Origin: Sphingobacteriales bacterium
GTDB lineage: Bacteria > Bacteroidota > Bacteroidia > Chitinophagales > Chitinophagaceae
NCBI GenBank assembly: GCA_947463665.1
Contig: CANHUD010000150.1
Coordinates: 1 to 6,031, forward strand
Direction: 5' to 3'
Length of the DNA: 6,031 nucleotides
The notes beneath the pieces were generated by a model, which made no database searches, had not been told where the DNA came from, and was given only the letters and a program-made list of their open reading frames with translations. The position numbers were made by a program, and so were the translations under genes. How positions within the stretch are numbered: the stretch's first letter is position 1; every line of letters begins with the position of its first letter. Shown piece after piece: positions 1 to 5,855 of the stretch.

Positions 1-1
1 G

Positions 2-55
2 GTCTTACATTCGGCTCAAATGCTGTTGGAGGACTTTTTGAGAGAAATAGAATAA
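2..55 (+). CDS. Possible 3' end of an upstream gene (partial)
   Basis: Reading from base 2 gives a short open stretch, VLHSAQMLLEDFLREIE, that ends at a TAA at 53-55. It reads like the amphipathic C-terminal helix of a cytoplasmic protein whose body lies left of the window. I do not recognise the family. Support is weak because only 17 residues are visible and any frame could stay open this long by chance. It fits the layout, since a stop here leaves about 75 bp for a promoter ahead of the sigma factor gene. Confidence 0.35.
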   Translation, partial: VLHSAQMLLEDFLREIE

Positions 56-81
56 AAAATCAGCATTTAATTCCTGTTCAG

Positions 82-110
82 TGTAACATTTTCGCCATTC
101 TTGCAACCTA
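82..110 (+). promoter_or_regulatory. Candidate ECF-type promoter of the sigma factor operon
   Basis: TGTAAC at 82-87 is followed 16 bp later by CAACCTA at 104-110. The GTAAC-type -35 box and C/T-rich -10 box resemble promoters read by ECF sigma factors, which often drive their own genes. A transcript starting near 117 would carry only a short leader before the TTG start at 130. This is by-eye pattern matching from one site. No good match to the housekeeping Bacteroidota promoter (TTG, then TAnnTTTG) was seen in this gap. Confidence 0.3.
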
Positions 111-129
111 TATTATCAAAACCTTTTAC

Positions 130-639
130 TTGAAAGTAGACCTGGAAAGGGAATTTTTAGAGCATGTGCGGCAGCATGAAGCCTTGATTTATAAAATATG
201 TCAGGTCTATGCTACAGATGCAATGACGAAGCAGGATCTTTTTCAGGAGATCGTGTTACAACTTTGGAAATCCTTCGAAAGTTTTCGAAATGAATCCAAG
301 ATAAGTACCTGGATATATCGGATAGCGCTGAATACGGTACTGATGAATAAACGTAAAAGCAAAACAACTGTTTCATTAAGTTTTTTCAGTCTTTTAAAAG
401 ATGAGCGGACTGAAGAAATTGACGATGCTCCCCAACAGGAAAATATTTATATACTGTACAATGCAATTGCGAAACTTACGGAGATAGAAAAAGCTATTGT
501 CATGCTCTATCTGGACGATAAAAGTTATGAACAGATGGAAGATATTCTTGGGGTAAGCCAGGGTACACTTCGCGTTAAAATGACCCGCATTAAAGTAAAA
601 TTACGTCAGTTATCAAATGTGAAACAACATGGAACTTGA
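130..639 (+). CDS. ECF-family RNA polymerase sigma factor
   Basis: This is a sigma-70 family protein of the extracytoplasmic function type. It directs RNA polymerase to a specific promoter set, usually in response to an envelope or environmental signal. At 169 residues it has the normal ECF length, with no region 1 or 3. Region 2 spans about residues 13-78, with the DLFQEIVLQLWKSF core-binding helix (36-49) and STWIYRIALN (59-68). Region 4 spans about 105-161, with a helix-turn-helix around 133-157 (SYEQMEDILGVSQGTLRVK). A variable, partly acidic linker joins them. The start chosen is TTG at 130. There is no in-frame ATG until residue 32, which would delete part of region 2. The frame is open upstream to base 1, so an even earlier start cannot be formally excluded. 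The gene overlaps the next one by 11 bp, which suggests coupled translation. Family assignment is secure; the target genes are unknown. Confidence 0.95.
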   Translation: MKVDLEREFLEHVRQHEALIYKICQVYATDAMTKQDLFQEIVLQLWKSFESFRNESKISTWIYRIALNTVLMNKRKSKTTVSLSFFSLLKDERTEEIDDAPQQENIYILYNAIAKLTEIEKAIVMLYLDDKSYEQMEDILGVSQGTLRVKMTRIKVKLRQLSNVKQHGT

Positions 640-1246
640 ACATTTAAAATCATTATGGAATAATGCCCATATACCCTCTTCATCTATTAGTGAAGAAGGC
701 TTACAAAAGATGCTTAACCATAGGTCAGAAAGACCTATTGCTGTGATGAAGCGAAATCTAAAGCTGGAAGTATTCTTCCTGATAATTATTTACGGGGCTA
801 TTATTGGGGTTTTATCGAATGAAGGAGGAATGGAATTTTTACTCTATAATGCACTGTTGATCATAGTGGCCATACTCTTTTTTATATATGCACGATATAA
901 GTATAAGATACTTAGCAGTATGGAGTGCACCAGTTGTGATGTCAGATCAAATCTTAATCTTCAATTACTATCTCTGGAAAAACTTATAAAGCTCTATTTC
1001 AGAGCCGGTAATGTTAGTGTGATTGCAGCTTATTTTTTTACGGGTACTATTTCATATATTAAGACGACTGGTGAGCCGGTTACGCTCCCTGATCCTCTTT
1101 ATGTAGTCATCTTTACTACGATTGGCGTTATATTGGCGGCGGGTAATTATTTTTTTTGTAGGTGGTACCTTTTTCATCTTTATGGTAAACATATTCAACA
1201 ACTAAAAAATACACTTTATGAATTGGACGAAAATGCTTCAGCGTAA
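629..1246 (+). CDS. Four-helix membrane protein, possible anti-sigma partner
   Basis: I cannot assign a named family. The 205-residue protein has a charged N-terminal segment (1-45) beginning MELEHLKSLW, then four hydrophobic segments at about 46-62, 69-88, 128-144 and 156-182. With the N-terminus inside, the loop at 89-127 and the C-terminal tail would also be cytoplasmic. That loop carries a CTSC pair (Cys100, Cys103) followed by DVRSNLN and a leucine-rich amphipathic stretch. Its ATG lies inside the last codons of the sigma factor gene, so the two are almost certainly co-transcribed and probably coupled. Many Bacteroidota ECF genes are followed by a small membrane protein of this kind. From position and topology I infer a membrane-bound regulator that sequesters the sigma factor, but there is no recognisable classical anti-sigma domain. 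The existence of the gene is secure; the role is a guess. Confidence 0.85.
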   Translation: MELEHLKSLWNNAHIPSSSISEEGLQKMLNHRSERPIAVMKRNLKLEVFFLIIIYGAIIGVLSNEGGMEFLLYNALLIIVAILFFIYARYKYKILSSMECTSCDVRSNLNLQLLSLEKLIKLYFRAGNVSVIAAYFFTGTISYIKTTGEPVTLPDPLYVVIFTTIGVILAAGNYFFCRWYLFHLYGKHIQQLKNTLYELDENASA

Positions 1247-2102
1247 GTTAGGAATGCTTTCATTATTTGTTTTTTGTACCATGTTGTCAAATGCACAGGA
1301 CGATAAATCCAACTCATTACTTTGGGAGATCAGCGGTAATGGATTGCAACAACCATCCTATCTGTTTGGCACCATACATATGATTTGCAAAAAGGATTTT
1401 TTTCTGTCGGATGTTGCAAAAGAGAAATTTACCTCCAGTAAACAAATTTATCTTGAACTGGATATGGATGATCCTCAGCTTCAGGTAAACATGATGCGGC
1501 TCATGCAACTTCCTGCAGGGGAATCGTTGAAATCTAAATTTGGTGAAAAAAGCTCAAGTAAACTCGACTCTTTTTTAAATAAAGAAATGAGCATGCGCCT
1601 CGCCGTATTTGATCGGTTTAAGCCAATGATGTTAATTAGTTTAATCGCCCAACGAATATTGTCTTGTACAGAAATGGAATCGTATGAAATGAGTTTCGTG
1701 AAGATGGCCAGTCAGCAGAAAAAAGAGTTATTAGGTCTTGAACGAATTGATGACCAGGTAGCCGTTTTTGATGCTATTCCTGATTCCGCAGAGATTCGGT
1801 CCATCATCAATATGATTGGTAATATAGATGAACAAAAAGTTGAATTTAACCGCATGGTAGCTTTTTACCGCAATCAGGACCTCAAAGCATTGTATAAACT
1901 GATGATTGAGTCTCCGGAAATGTTGGGTAGTCAGGAGCTTCTGCTCGACCGTCGTAACCAGCATTGGATACCTGTAATGGAGTCTGCTATGAAGAAATCT
2001 CCTACTTTTTTTGCCGTTGGTGCAGGTCACCTACCCGGAAATAACGGAGTAATTGAGTTGCTGAGAAAGCAGGGATATACTGTGAATCCAGTTAAATTAT
2101 GA
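1218..2102 (+). CDS. Secreted TraB/GumN family protein
   Basis: This 294-residue protein belongs to the TraB/GumN (PF01963) group, related to the TIKI Wnt-inactivating metalloproteases. The N-terminus has basic residues, a hydrophobic core and a likely cleavage after NAQ (residue 27), so the mature protein should be periplasmic or lipid-face exposed. Family motifs are intact: SYLFGTIHM (47-55, with the G51-x-x-H54 motif), YLELD with Glu80, GLERIDDQ (173-180), RRNQHW (245-250) and FAVGAGHLPG (265-274, with G268-x-x-H271). The two GxxH motifs and the glutamate are the proposed metal and active-site residues in the TIKI/TraB group. The ATG at 1218 overlaps the preceding gene by 29 bp; a second ATG at 1233 would still leave a good signal peptide. 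It is the last gene of the sigma factor unit and may be its effector. The natural substrate of bacterial members is not established. Confidence 0.92.
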   Translation: MNWTKMLQRKLGMLSLFVFCTMLSNAQDDKSNSLLWEISGNGLQQPSYLFGTIHMICKKDFFLSDVAKEKFTSSKQIYLELDMDDPQLQVNMMRLMQLPAGESLKSKFGEKSSSKLDSFLNKEMSMRLAVFDRFKPMMLISLIAQRILSCTEMESYEMSFVKMASQQKKELLGLERIDDQVAVFDAIPDSAEIRSIINMIGNIDEQKVEFNRMVAFYRNQDLKALYKLMIESPEMLGSQELLLDRRNQHWIPVMESAMKKSPTFFAVGAGHLPGNNGVIELLRKQGYTVNPVKL

Positions 2103-2139
2103 TTCTTTCACTTTTGTTTACAAAATCTGATTACCAGCC

Positions 2140-2799
2140 TTACCAGGTTCTTGCTTGCGTTGAATAGAAAACATATTCCGGTGTATCTATAACCCCTTCC
2201 TTAAGGGGATACCATACACCTGCGACAGGTCCTTTAAGTATGTGTACATCTTGTGCTGGCATGTAGCTTTGTGCAAGCATCATGATCTTTTCACCTTTAT
2301 CATTGATCGCCATATCAACCACTATAACCACGTGGCCCGGGAAGCCGCCTTTAATCAGTACATCTCCGATCCTGATATTCCTGATGGGGACCGGCTTCAT
2401 TTGCTTCTCAAGGCTGGCAGAGTTGCATCTGGAGAAAACCAGCTTTAAATAGTTGTCAAGCCTTCCCTGGCTATAAGGTGCCTCGTACCTGAACGGCTTA
2501 TTGCTATTATCATAAAATACAATTTTTTGATACTGCCTGGAGCTGAACAGGTACTCGGCACGGATCCTCATAACGGCATCAGCACACTGCTGGAGATCCA
2601 CCGTACCTACAGGGATATCAAGTACAGCGTACTGGGCATTCTGATTCGGTTTCTTTTTGCCATTGTACAGATAAACGGTTTTGTCTTCCTTGAGGCGATA
2701 ATTTCTTATAAAGGATCCAAAGCCATCTGTCTGTACTCTCGTATATCCGGCAGGTGTTGAAATAGAACTGATTATTATCGAAATAGTAAGAAGAATCAT
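2140..2799 (-). CDS. DUF4846 family protein, possible NlpC/P60-like fold
   Basis: The 219-residue protein matches the DUF4846 pattern as I know it: a YLYNGKKKPNQNAQYAV segment (43-59), VDLQQCADAVMRIRAEYLF (67-85), a PYSQGR element (108-113), IGDVLIKGGFPGHVVIVVDM (144-163) and MLAQSYMPAQDVH (174-186). The order Cys72 at a helix start, then Gly145-Asp146, then Gly155-His156 before a hydrophobic strand resembles the Cys/His arrangement of NlpC/P60 and CHAP cysteine peptidases, so a hydrolase acting on cell-wall peptide or amide bonds is conceivable. That is inference; the family has no assigned function that I can name. The start at 2799 gives a short hydrophobic leader without a basic N-terminus. 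Upstream in frame there is only ATA, then a TGA at 2812-2814, so no better ATG exists. It lies 67 bp after the DUF5777 gene on the same strand and converges with the TraB gene across 37 bp. Confidence 0.85.
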   Translation of the reverse strand: MILLTISIIISSISTPAGYTRVQTDGFGSFIRNYRLKEDKTVYLYNGKKKPNQNAQYAVLDIPVGTVDLQQCADAVMRIRAEYLFSSRQYQKIVFYDNSNKPFRYEAPYSQGRLDNYLKLVFSRCNSASLEKQMKPVPIRNIRIGDVLIKGGFPGHVVIVVDMAINDKGEKIMMLAQSYMPAQDVHILKGPVAGVWYPLKEGVIDTPEYVFYSTQARTW

Positions 2800-2866
2800 T
2801 ATTGAAAATATTCATTCTTCCTGTTAATGGTGGTTAATAGATAGTTACATGAATCACAATAGTATG

Positions 2867-3754
2867 TTATTTTCCTTTTTTCTTTTTTAGTTGAAAAACC
2901 CTCGATAAGTTAAACCCAAATCGGATTTCTGCCTTATCCCATCTGCCGGTCGTTTCTGAAATAAATGCCCGTTCATTCATACCGGCGGTGTTGGAAAAAT
3001 GCAGCTGAAACACATGCCCTCCCGTTTCAATATCAAATCCCAGCGATAGGGGATGTGTATTCGAATTTTCCTGCAATCCGTTCAATACATAAAAATAATC
3101 CCAGGTAAACGCTACCCGTGCGGATAGTTTCAATCGCCCTCCAAAGCCGACTGAATAAATATCATTCGGCTGAAAACTGAAGGGCACAATGTTATGGTGA
3201 ACCATGGTTGGGCTGATTTGAACGGTTAATGTTTCCGACCATTTACGGCCAATGATCACCTGGTGATAATAGGCCAGCCGTGAAGTAAAGTAATTTTTCA
3301 CCGCCGGATCAGCCCACGGAAGGGTATGCATCGTGATACCGGATACAAGCGCGATGGTTACAGGAAATGAATGAGGCCCGGAGGATTGCATAATGGGCGC
3401 AAATTTTATAAATCCATCCAGCTCTTTCTTGAAAGTGCTCCTGCCGAAACCTGCCATCAGATTCCTGCGAATCCCAAAATCAAACCCCATGCGCATACTG
3501 GCCTGGTCCAATCCGAAAAGGTCCTTAACCGTATTGTTTACAGTACCAAAACGGTGTAAGATGCGGAAATCCATGGTGCCCGGCGATAGAAACTCCATCG
3601 AATGGCTGTTGATCACGCGGGGAGATTTAAAGGCATATTTTATGAAATCCTTTTTACCTTCAGTACTATCCTCCACAAGCGATAGCAGATCATCCTGCGC
3701 ATACATACTAACCTGCATCAATGAGAAAAAAATAAAACCAATCAGCTTTTTCAT
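2867..3754 (-). CDS. DUF5777 family outer-membrane beta-barrel protein
   Basis: This 295-residue exported protein has a signal peptide of about 20 residues ending MYAQ. Family-type elements follow: RVINSHSMEFLSPGTMDFRI (46-65), LHRFG (66-70), DLFGLDQASMRMGFDFGI (78-95), AGFGRS (101-106), DGFIKFAP (113-120), ISPTMVHHN (180-188), GFDIETGGHVFQLHFSN near 239-255 and a C-terminal FGFNLSRVF strand followed by a lysine-rich tail. Alternating polar/hydrophobic stretches with aromatic residues suggest an outer-membrane barrel. Molecular function is not known. It closes a five-gene cluster of heme lipoproteins, an OB-fold protein and a YceI protein, and starts 4 bp after the YceI stop. I infer that it is the outer-membrane component of that system, as a pore, a docking barrel or an assembly partner. 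Confidence 0.9.
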   Translation of the reverse strand: MKKLIGFIFFSLMQVSMYAQDDLLSLVEDSTEGKKDFIKYAFKSPRVINSHSMEFLSPGTMDFRILHRFGTVNNTVKDLFGLDQASMRMGFDFGIRRNLMAGFGRSTFKKELDGFIKFAPIMQSSGPHSFPVTIALVSGITMHTLPWADPAVKNYFTSRLAYYHQVIIGRKWSETLTVQISPTMVHHNIVPFSFQPNDIYSVGFGGRLKLSARVAFTWDYFYVLNGLQENSNTHPLSLGFDIETGGHVFQLHFSNTAGMNERAFISETTGRWDKAEIRFGFNLSRVFQLKKKKGK

Positions 3755-3758
3755 GCAT

Positions 3759-4316
3759 CTACTTATTTAGGGGATCAAGGCTTGCTTCCAGAGTAATTTT
3801 TACCTGTTCAGCTACTTTGTCTGATACGATACCCGGTATTTTTATGCCAAAATCTTTGAGTAAAAGAACGAATGTGGAGGATAGGATTATTTTTCCATTT
3901 TGAATGGTAATCGTTCCGTTACTTTCGATCTCTTTCTGTGCTCCATGAAGCAGCATAGTACCCTTAACGGTTACTTTATTGATGGCATTTTGCTGATAAT
4001 TTATTTTTTCAGCCTGTAAAATCTGTCCTCTGAATTCTGCCTTCGGGAATTTATGGCTTTCCACATAATTCTCGTTGAAATGCTCCTGCATCAGCGCATT
4101 GGCAAATTCAAAGCTTTTTAACACAACCGAAAATTGACTCTTTCCGCTTCCTTTCTCCAATACGCAGATAGCCGTGTTCGTTGTAGCGGCAATTTTTTCC
4201 GGAGAGGTGGATGTAGTAGCGTCAAAGGAGATCTTACCACTTTTGGTAAAATGCCTTTCCTGCGCGGTAACGCTTCCAGTAGAAAGTATCAATAGAAAGA
4301 CTAATAGCTTTTTCAT
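3759..4316 (-). CDS. Secreted YceI family protein
   Basis: YceI proteins are lipocalin-like eight-strand barrels that bind polyisoprenoid or other amphiphilic molecules in the periplasm. This 185-residue copy is of usual length. A signal peptide runs from MKKLLVFLLI to a cleavage after VTAQ (about residue 19). The hallmark stretch is FEFANALMQEHFNENYVESH followed by KFPKAEFRG (about 69-97); TVKGTMLLHGAQKEI (114-128) and the late KDFGIKIPGIVSDKVAEQVKI strand pair (about 154-174) complete the domain. The first part of the domain departs from the usual opening W-x-x-D pattern, having SGKISFDATTSTSPEKI instead, so this is a variant subfamily common in Bacteroidota operons of this type. It is spaced 4 bp from both neighbours, so co-transcription is very likely. 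Some proteobacterial yceI genes lie next to cytochrome b561, which makes a redox-linked lipid or quinone-like ligand a reasonable guess here. Confidence 0.93.
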   Translation of the reverse strand: MKKLLVFLLILSTGSVTAQERHFTKSGKISFDATTSTSPEKIAATTNTAICVLEKGSGKSQFSVVLKSFEFANALMQEHFNENYVESHKFPKAEFRGQILQAEKINYQQNAINKVTVKGTMLLHGAQKEIESNGTITIQNGKIILSSTFVLLLKDFGIKIPGIVSDKVAEQVKITLEASLDPLNK

Positions 4317-4320
4317 AATT

Positions 4321-4764
4321 CTATGGTTTATAGGTAATAACTGATTTGTTTAGTACGATGTCGGCTCCCAATCCCAGTTCATCCGGATTGTAACCCGTGC
4401 AGATGCCCTTTACGCGTAAGGACATCCCTTCTTGTACGGCATTTGTCTGAACCGGATGTGAACTATCCATAGAAAAGCGGATACTGGTTTGTGACTGATC
4501 ATCACCCAGTACGATGATTTCAGTACGTTCTCCACCCTCTGTATTTTTTACAATCCCTTCCACCTCGATGATCTTGTTCACAAAACTATCCAGTGCCTGT
4601 TGCTCATTCGTTTCAAAAGCATGGATAAGAGCCCCGGCTGTCCGGGTATAAGCAGCCTTTTGTTCGGCGAGATCCGGCGGTTTCCGGTTGATCTGGATAT
4701 ACACATACGCAGATATCGCTGTTACTACAACAACGGCTATCAGTAGAATGGTTCGTTTCTTCAT
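4321..4764 (-). CDS. Membrane-anchored OB-fold protein (tRNA_anti-like family)
   Basis: I read this as a 147-residue protein starting at the ATG at 4764 (MKKRTILLIAVVVV). That start gives a clean basic-then-hydrophobic N-terminus and a 10 bp gap from the upstream stop. An ATG at 4800 would add 12 residues and overlap the upstream gene by 26 bp, out of keeping with the other gaps in the cluster. A single anchor or uncleaved signal (about residues 5-21) leads to a small soluble domain. The features ETNEQQALDSFVNKIIEVEG, VLGDD, SIRFSMD and GMSLRVKGICTGY are typical of the OB-fold tRNA_anti-like family (PF12869). Despite the name there is no reason to expect nucleic acid binding in an exported domain. 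The closing stretch GLGADIVLNKSVI is characteristic of this Bacteroidota subgroup. Role unknown; context suggests an envelope redox module. Confidence 0.82.
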   Translation of the reverse strand: MKKRTILLIAVVVVTAISAYVYIQINRKPPDLAEQKAAYTRTAGALIHAFETNEQQALDSFVNKIIEVEGIVKNTEGGERTEIIVLGDDQSQTSIRFSMDSSHPVQTNAVQEGMSLRVKGICTGYNPDELGLGADIVLNKSVITYKP

Positions 4765-4774
4765 GTTCACGGGT

Positions 4775-5143
4775 TTAATTATTCGGACTGCCATTGTCAA
4801 TCCATTTTTTGATCAGTTGCAGTTGGCAGGTAGTTAATTTGGAGGCTCCTTTCGGCATAGGTGAAAATCCGTTGTTGTGCGCAACAGAACCATACAGCGT
4901 GCCATTAACCGCCATCGCTTTGTCGAGTATATACGTACCCATAAGAATGCCGCCACCTGATCCCGGAGACGTATGACATCCGTAACAGCTGGATTGAAAT
5001 ATGGGAATGATTTTCTGCGTGTAGGATACAGTAGTACTGGTATCGCAGGCAACCGAAGGATACAATACATCGGCCTTGTCATAATAACAGGAACTCAACC
5101 CTAATAGTAACATTACCACTGGCCATACTAGCTTTTTCATCAT
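4775..5143 (-). CDS. Small mono-heme cytochrome c lipoprotein
   Basis: This is a 122-residue exported lipoprotein with one c-type heme. The signal peptide ends at a lipobox LSSC with Cys19 as the lipidated residue. A single CYGCH motif (C53-x-x-C56-H57) would bind heme covalently, and Met96 in GFSPMPKG is the likely second axial ligand. Cys33 and Cys106 flank the heme domain and could form a disulfide. The layout (short helix, CxxCH, glycine-rich loop, LYGSV, SPMP, IKKWIDNGSPNN at the end) is that of the Planctomycete-type cytochrome c domain found in many small Bacteroidota proteins. It closely matches the second domain of the preceding gene. Electron transfer at the membrane surface is the expected role; the partner is unknown. 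The start could be either of two adjacent ATGs at 5143 and 5140. Confidence 0.9.
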   Translation of the reverse strand: MMKKLVWPVVMLLLGLSSCYYDKADVLYPSVACDTSTTVSYTQKIIPIFQSSCYGCHTSPGSGGGILMGTYILDKAMAVNGTLYGSVAHNNGFSPMPKGASKLTTCQLQLIKKWIDNGSPNN

Positions 5144-5150
5144 CGAAGGT

Positions 5151-5855
5151 TTAATTGTTCAGGCTTCCGTTATCGATCCATTTCTTGATTTGGATGATTT
5201 CGCAGGCAGGAAGTTTCATGCTTCTGGGCATAGGTGAATAGCCATTGCTCCAGGTTACGGAACCATATAATTTGCCATTTATGGCAATTGCCTTGAGACC
5301 CTGATAGGTGGAAAGGTCGATATTGCCACCAAGAAATCCTGGATTATGGCAGCCCTGACATTTAGTTTGAATGATGGGTTTGATGGCAGCCGCATACGTG
5401 AACCTGGTGGTATCACACGCATCGCAACTGTTGTTTTTTGCTCCCTGATTGATCCAGGTTTTCAGTTTGTTGATTTGCTCTGTTGTCCAGGGAGCCATCG
5501 GCGGTGGAGGCATGCGATCCTTGTCGGTCCGTATGATTTCTTTGTATAGCTCACTCCTCAACGCATTGCCGGGTATAACATGCTTTGCTATATTCGCATA
5601 AGTGGTAAGATCAACGCCTTCCTCCCGGGTGATGTTATCATGACAACCACCCATGGCACAGGTAGATTGCATGAGTGGATAAATGTCATTGGCAAAGTAT
5701 ACGGAATCCGGGCTGCAACTTCTGCCCGTGTTCCCTGGCAATTCAATTATTCCACCTGCAGGATCCAGCTTCGAAAGTGGCTCATGTGTACAGGAAAGAT
5801 TCACCATCGGACTGATCACAAGTAGAAGCAGTCCAGCGTAAATGAGCTTTTTCAT
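5151..5855 (-). CDS. Two-domain (di-heme) cytochrome c lipoprotein
   Basis: First gene of the minus-strand operon: 234 residues, exported and lipid-anchored (signal peptide ending NLSC, Cys22). It contains two cytochrome-like domains. Domain 1 (about 48-140) has an unusual CAMGGCH motif, C66-x4-C71-H72, with Met115 in the DRMPPPP loop as the probable distal ligand. Domain 2 (about 150-234) has a standard CQGCH (C166-x-x-C169-H170) with Met209 in YSPMP. A short CDAC linker (Cys144, Cys147) separates them. Domain 2 is paralogous to the whole mature part of the next gene product, sharing LYGSV, SPMP and IKKWIDNGS-x-NN. The RMPPPPM loop and TTEQINKLKTWINQGA are typical of Planctomycete-type cytochrome c domains. 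I infer an electron-transfer lipoprotein; donor and acceptor are unknown. The ATG at 5855 starts the ATGAAAAAGC context shared with two genes downstream. Confidence 0.9.
   Translation of the reverse strand: MKKLIYAGLLLLVISPMVNLSCTHEPLSKLDPAGGIIELPGNTGRSCSPDSVYFANDIYPLMQSTCAMGGCHDNITREEGVDLTTYANIAKHVIPGNALRSELYKEIIRTDKDRMPPPPMAPWTTEQINKLKTWINQGAKNNSCDACDTTRFTYAAAIKPIIQTKCQGCHNPGFLGGNIDLSTYQGLKAIAINGKLYGSVTWSNGYSPMPRSMKLPACEIIQIKKWIDNGSLNN

Noticed and set aside
1731..2030. 99-residue open frame on the minus strand
   Set aside because: It is antisense to the conserved C-terminal half of the TraB/GumN gene and has no family features.
2103..2139. Bidirectional terminator between the convergent genes
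   Set aside because: The 37 bp contain only direct ACCAG-type repeats near the edge and no stem followed by a T run that I can pair by eye.
2618..2815. Alternative minus-strand frame covering the DUF4846 start, considered as evidence of a frameshifted longer N-terminus
   Set aside because: Its N-terminus (MNIFNNDSSYYF) is not a signal peptide, so joining it to the DUF4846 frame does not produce a better leader.
3393..3770. 125-residue open frame on the + strand
   Set aside because: It runs antisense to the well-supported DUF5777 gene, has no recognisable domain and low-complexity composition expected of a shadow frame.
4765..4800. Twelve-residue N-terminal extension of the OB-fold protein
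   Set aside because: It would overlap the upstream gene by 26 bp and put a non-typical stretch ahead of a perfect MKKR-hydrophobic start at 4764.
4834..5082. 82-residue minus-strand frame inside the mono-heme lipoprotein gene
   Set aside because: It overlaps a convincing CxxCH lipoprotein in another frame, is arginine/proline-rich and has no export signal or motif.
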